The notes under the pieces were generated by a model. It saw only the letters and a list, made by a program, of their open reading frames with translations. It was not told where the DNA came from and made no database searches. 64,000 nucleotides of DNA, taken from contig NZ_JAMQPN010000012.1 in assembly GCF_026151655.1 (NCBI RefSeq), forward strand, positions 1 through 64,000, given 5' to 3'. The position numbers and the translations under genes are program-made. Source of the DNA: Leptospira soteropolitanensis (GTDB taxonomy: Bacteria; Spirochaetota; Leptospiria; Leptospirales; Leptospiraceae). Of the stretch, positions 63,972 through 64,000 are shown piece after piece. Every line of letters starts with the position of its first letter. The stretch's first letter is position 1.

Positions 63972-64000
63972 ATGGATATGTTAGACCAAATGAATTTGCA
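63972..64000 (+). CDS. start of a gene cut by the right edge (partial)
   Basis: From the ATG at 63972 an open frame reads MDMLDQMNL and runs off the window. GGAGGA lies about seven bases upstream, a strong ribosome site. It is divergent from the HATPase-HDOD gene. Too little is present to say what it encodes. Confidence 0.55.

Overview
The window reads as chromosomal DNA of a spirochaete, most likely Leptospira and probably a saprophyte-type species. This is inference. The support is an AT-rich but not extreme composition judged by eye, many exported proteins with short spirochaete-style lipoprotein signals, abundant GAF/PAS/GGDEF/cyclase signalling genes, a eukaryote-type NADP isocitrate dehydrogenase, DUF4180 and YHYH proteins, and short GC-rich structured elements in gaps. 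I see no rRNA, tRNA, CRISPR array, transposase or phage gene.

Layout. 0-7.5 kb: an alpha/beta hydrolase, a small DMT-type membrane protein coupled to a sulfatase-like exported hydrolase, and a 1409-residue exported protein built from about eleven Calx-beta-like repeats. 7.5-17.9 kb: an AMACR/CaiB-family enzyme, an SbcD/SbcC-like (YhaO/YhaN-like) pair, thiol peroxidase, a membrane protein, an acyl-CoA desaturase, a GAF-type histidine kinase and RsgA. 17.9-24.1 kb: a tightly coupled operon of three exported proteins (FecR domain, PEGA domain, and TPR with a C-terminal propeller-like domain). 24.2-33.4 kb: TrmB, a metallo-beta-lactamase-fold hydrolase, a CrtC/Svf1-like exported protein, two unrecognised small genes, isocitrate dehydrogenase, a class III adenylate cyclase, a tandem-GAF protein and a DUF4180 protein. 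33.6-41.1 kb: a metal-efflux cluster of a small Cys-containing exported protein, a TolC-like outer-membrane factor, a CzcA-type RND pump, a Zn/Cd/Pb-type P-ATPase and an ICMT-like methyltransferase. No periplasmic adaptor gene is present there. 41.2-44.4 kb: an SDR, a lipoprotein hydrolase and an acyl-CoA dehydrogenase. 44.3-44.9 kb: a gene-poor gap with two GC-rich foldable elements. 44.9-47.1 kb: a YHYH protein whose signal peptide lies in another frame, a MORN/YwqK-like exported protein and a SCO1-like lipoprotein. 47.2-50.7 kb: a multi-PAS protein ending after its DHp-like helix pair, a membrane protein and a GAF-GGDEF diguanylate cyclase. 50.8-54.4 kb: an Old Yellow Enzyme relative, then an arsenic operon on the minus strand (arsR, arsC, DUF6428 gene, acr3) with a clear dyad operator. 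54.5-57.5 kb: a minus-strand operon of a DUF445 protein, an NAD-dependent epimerase and an exported protein. 57.8-64 kb: a 1242-residue lipoprotein of carboxypeptidase-regulatory-like domains, an ABC ATPase, a HATPase-HDOD protein, and the first codons of a gene running off the right edge.

The themes are envelope lipoproteins, signal transduction, and two metal/metalloid resistance loci about 11 kb apart. The most unusual points are the RND pump without an adaptor, the frameshifted YHYH gene beside SCO1, the FecR-PEGA-TPR lipoprotein operon, the kinase-like PAS protein lacking a catalytic domain, the Cys-tailed DUF6428 protein of the ars operon, and several candidate RNA or operator structures.
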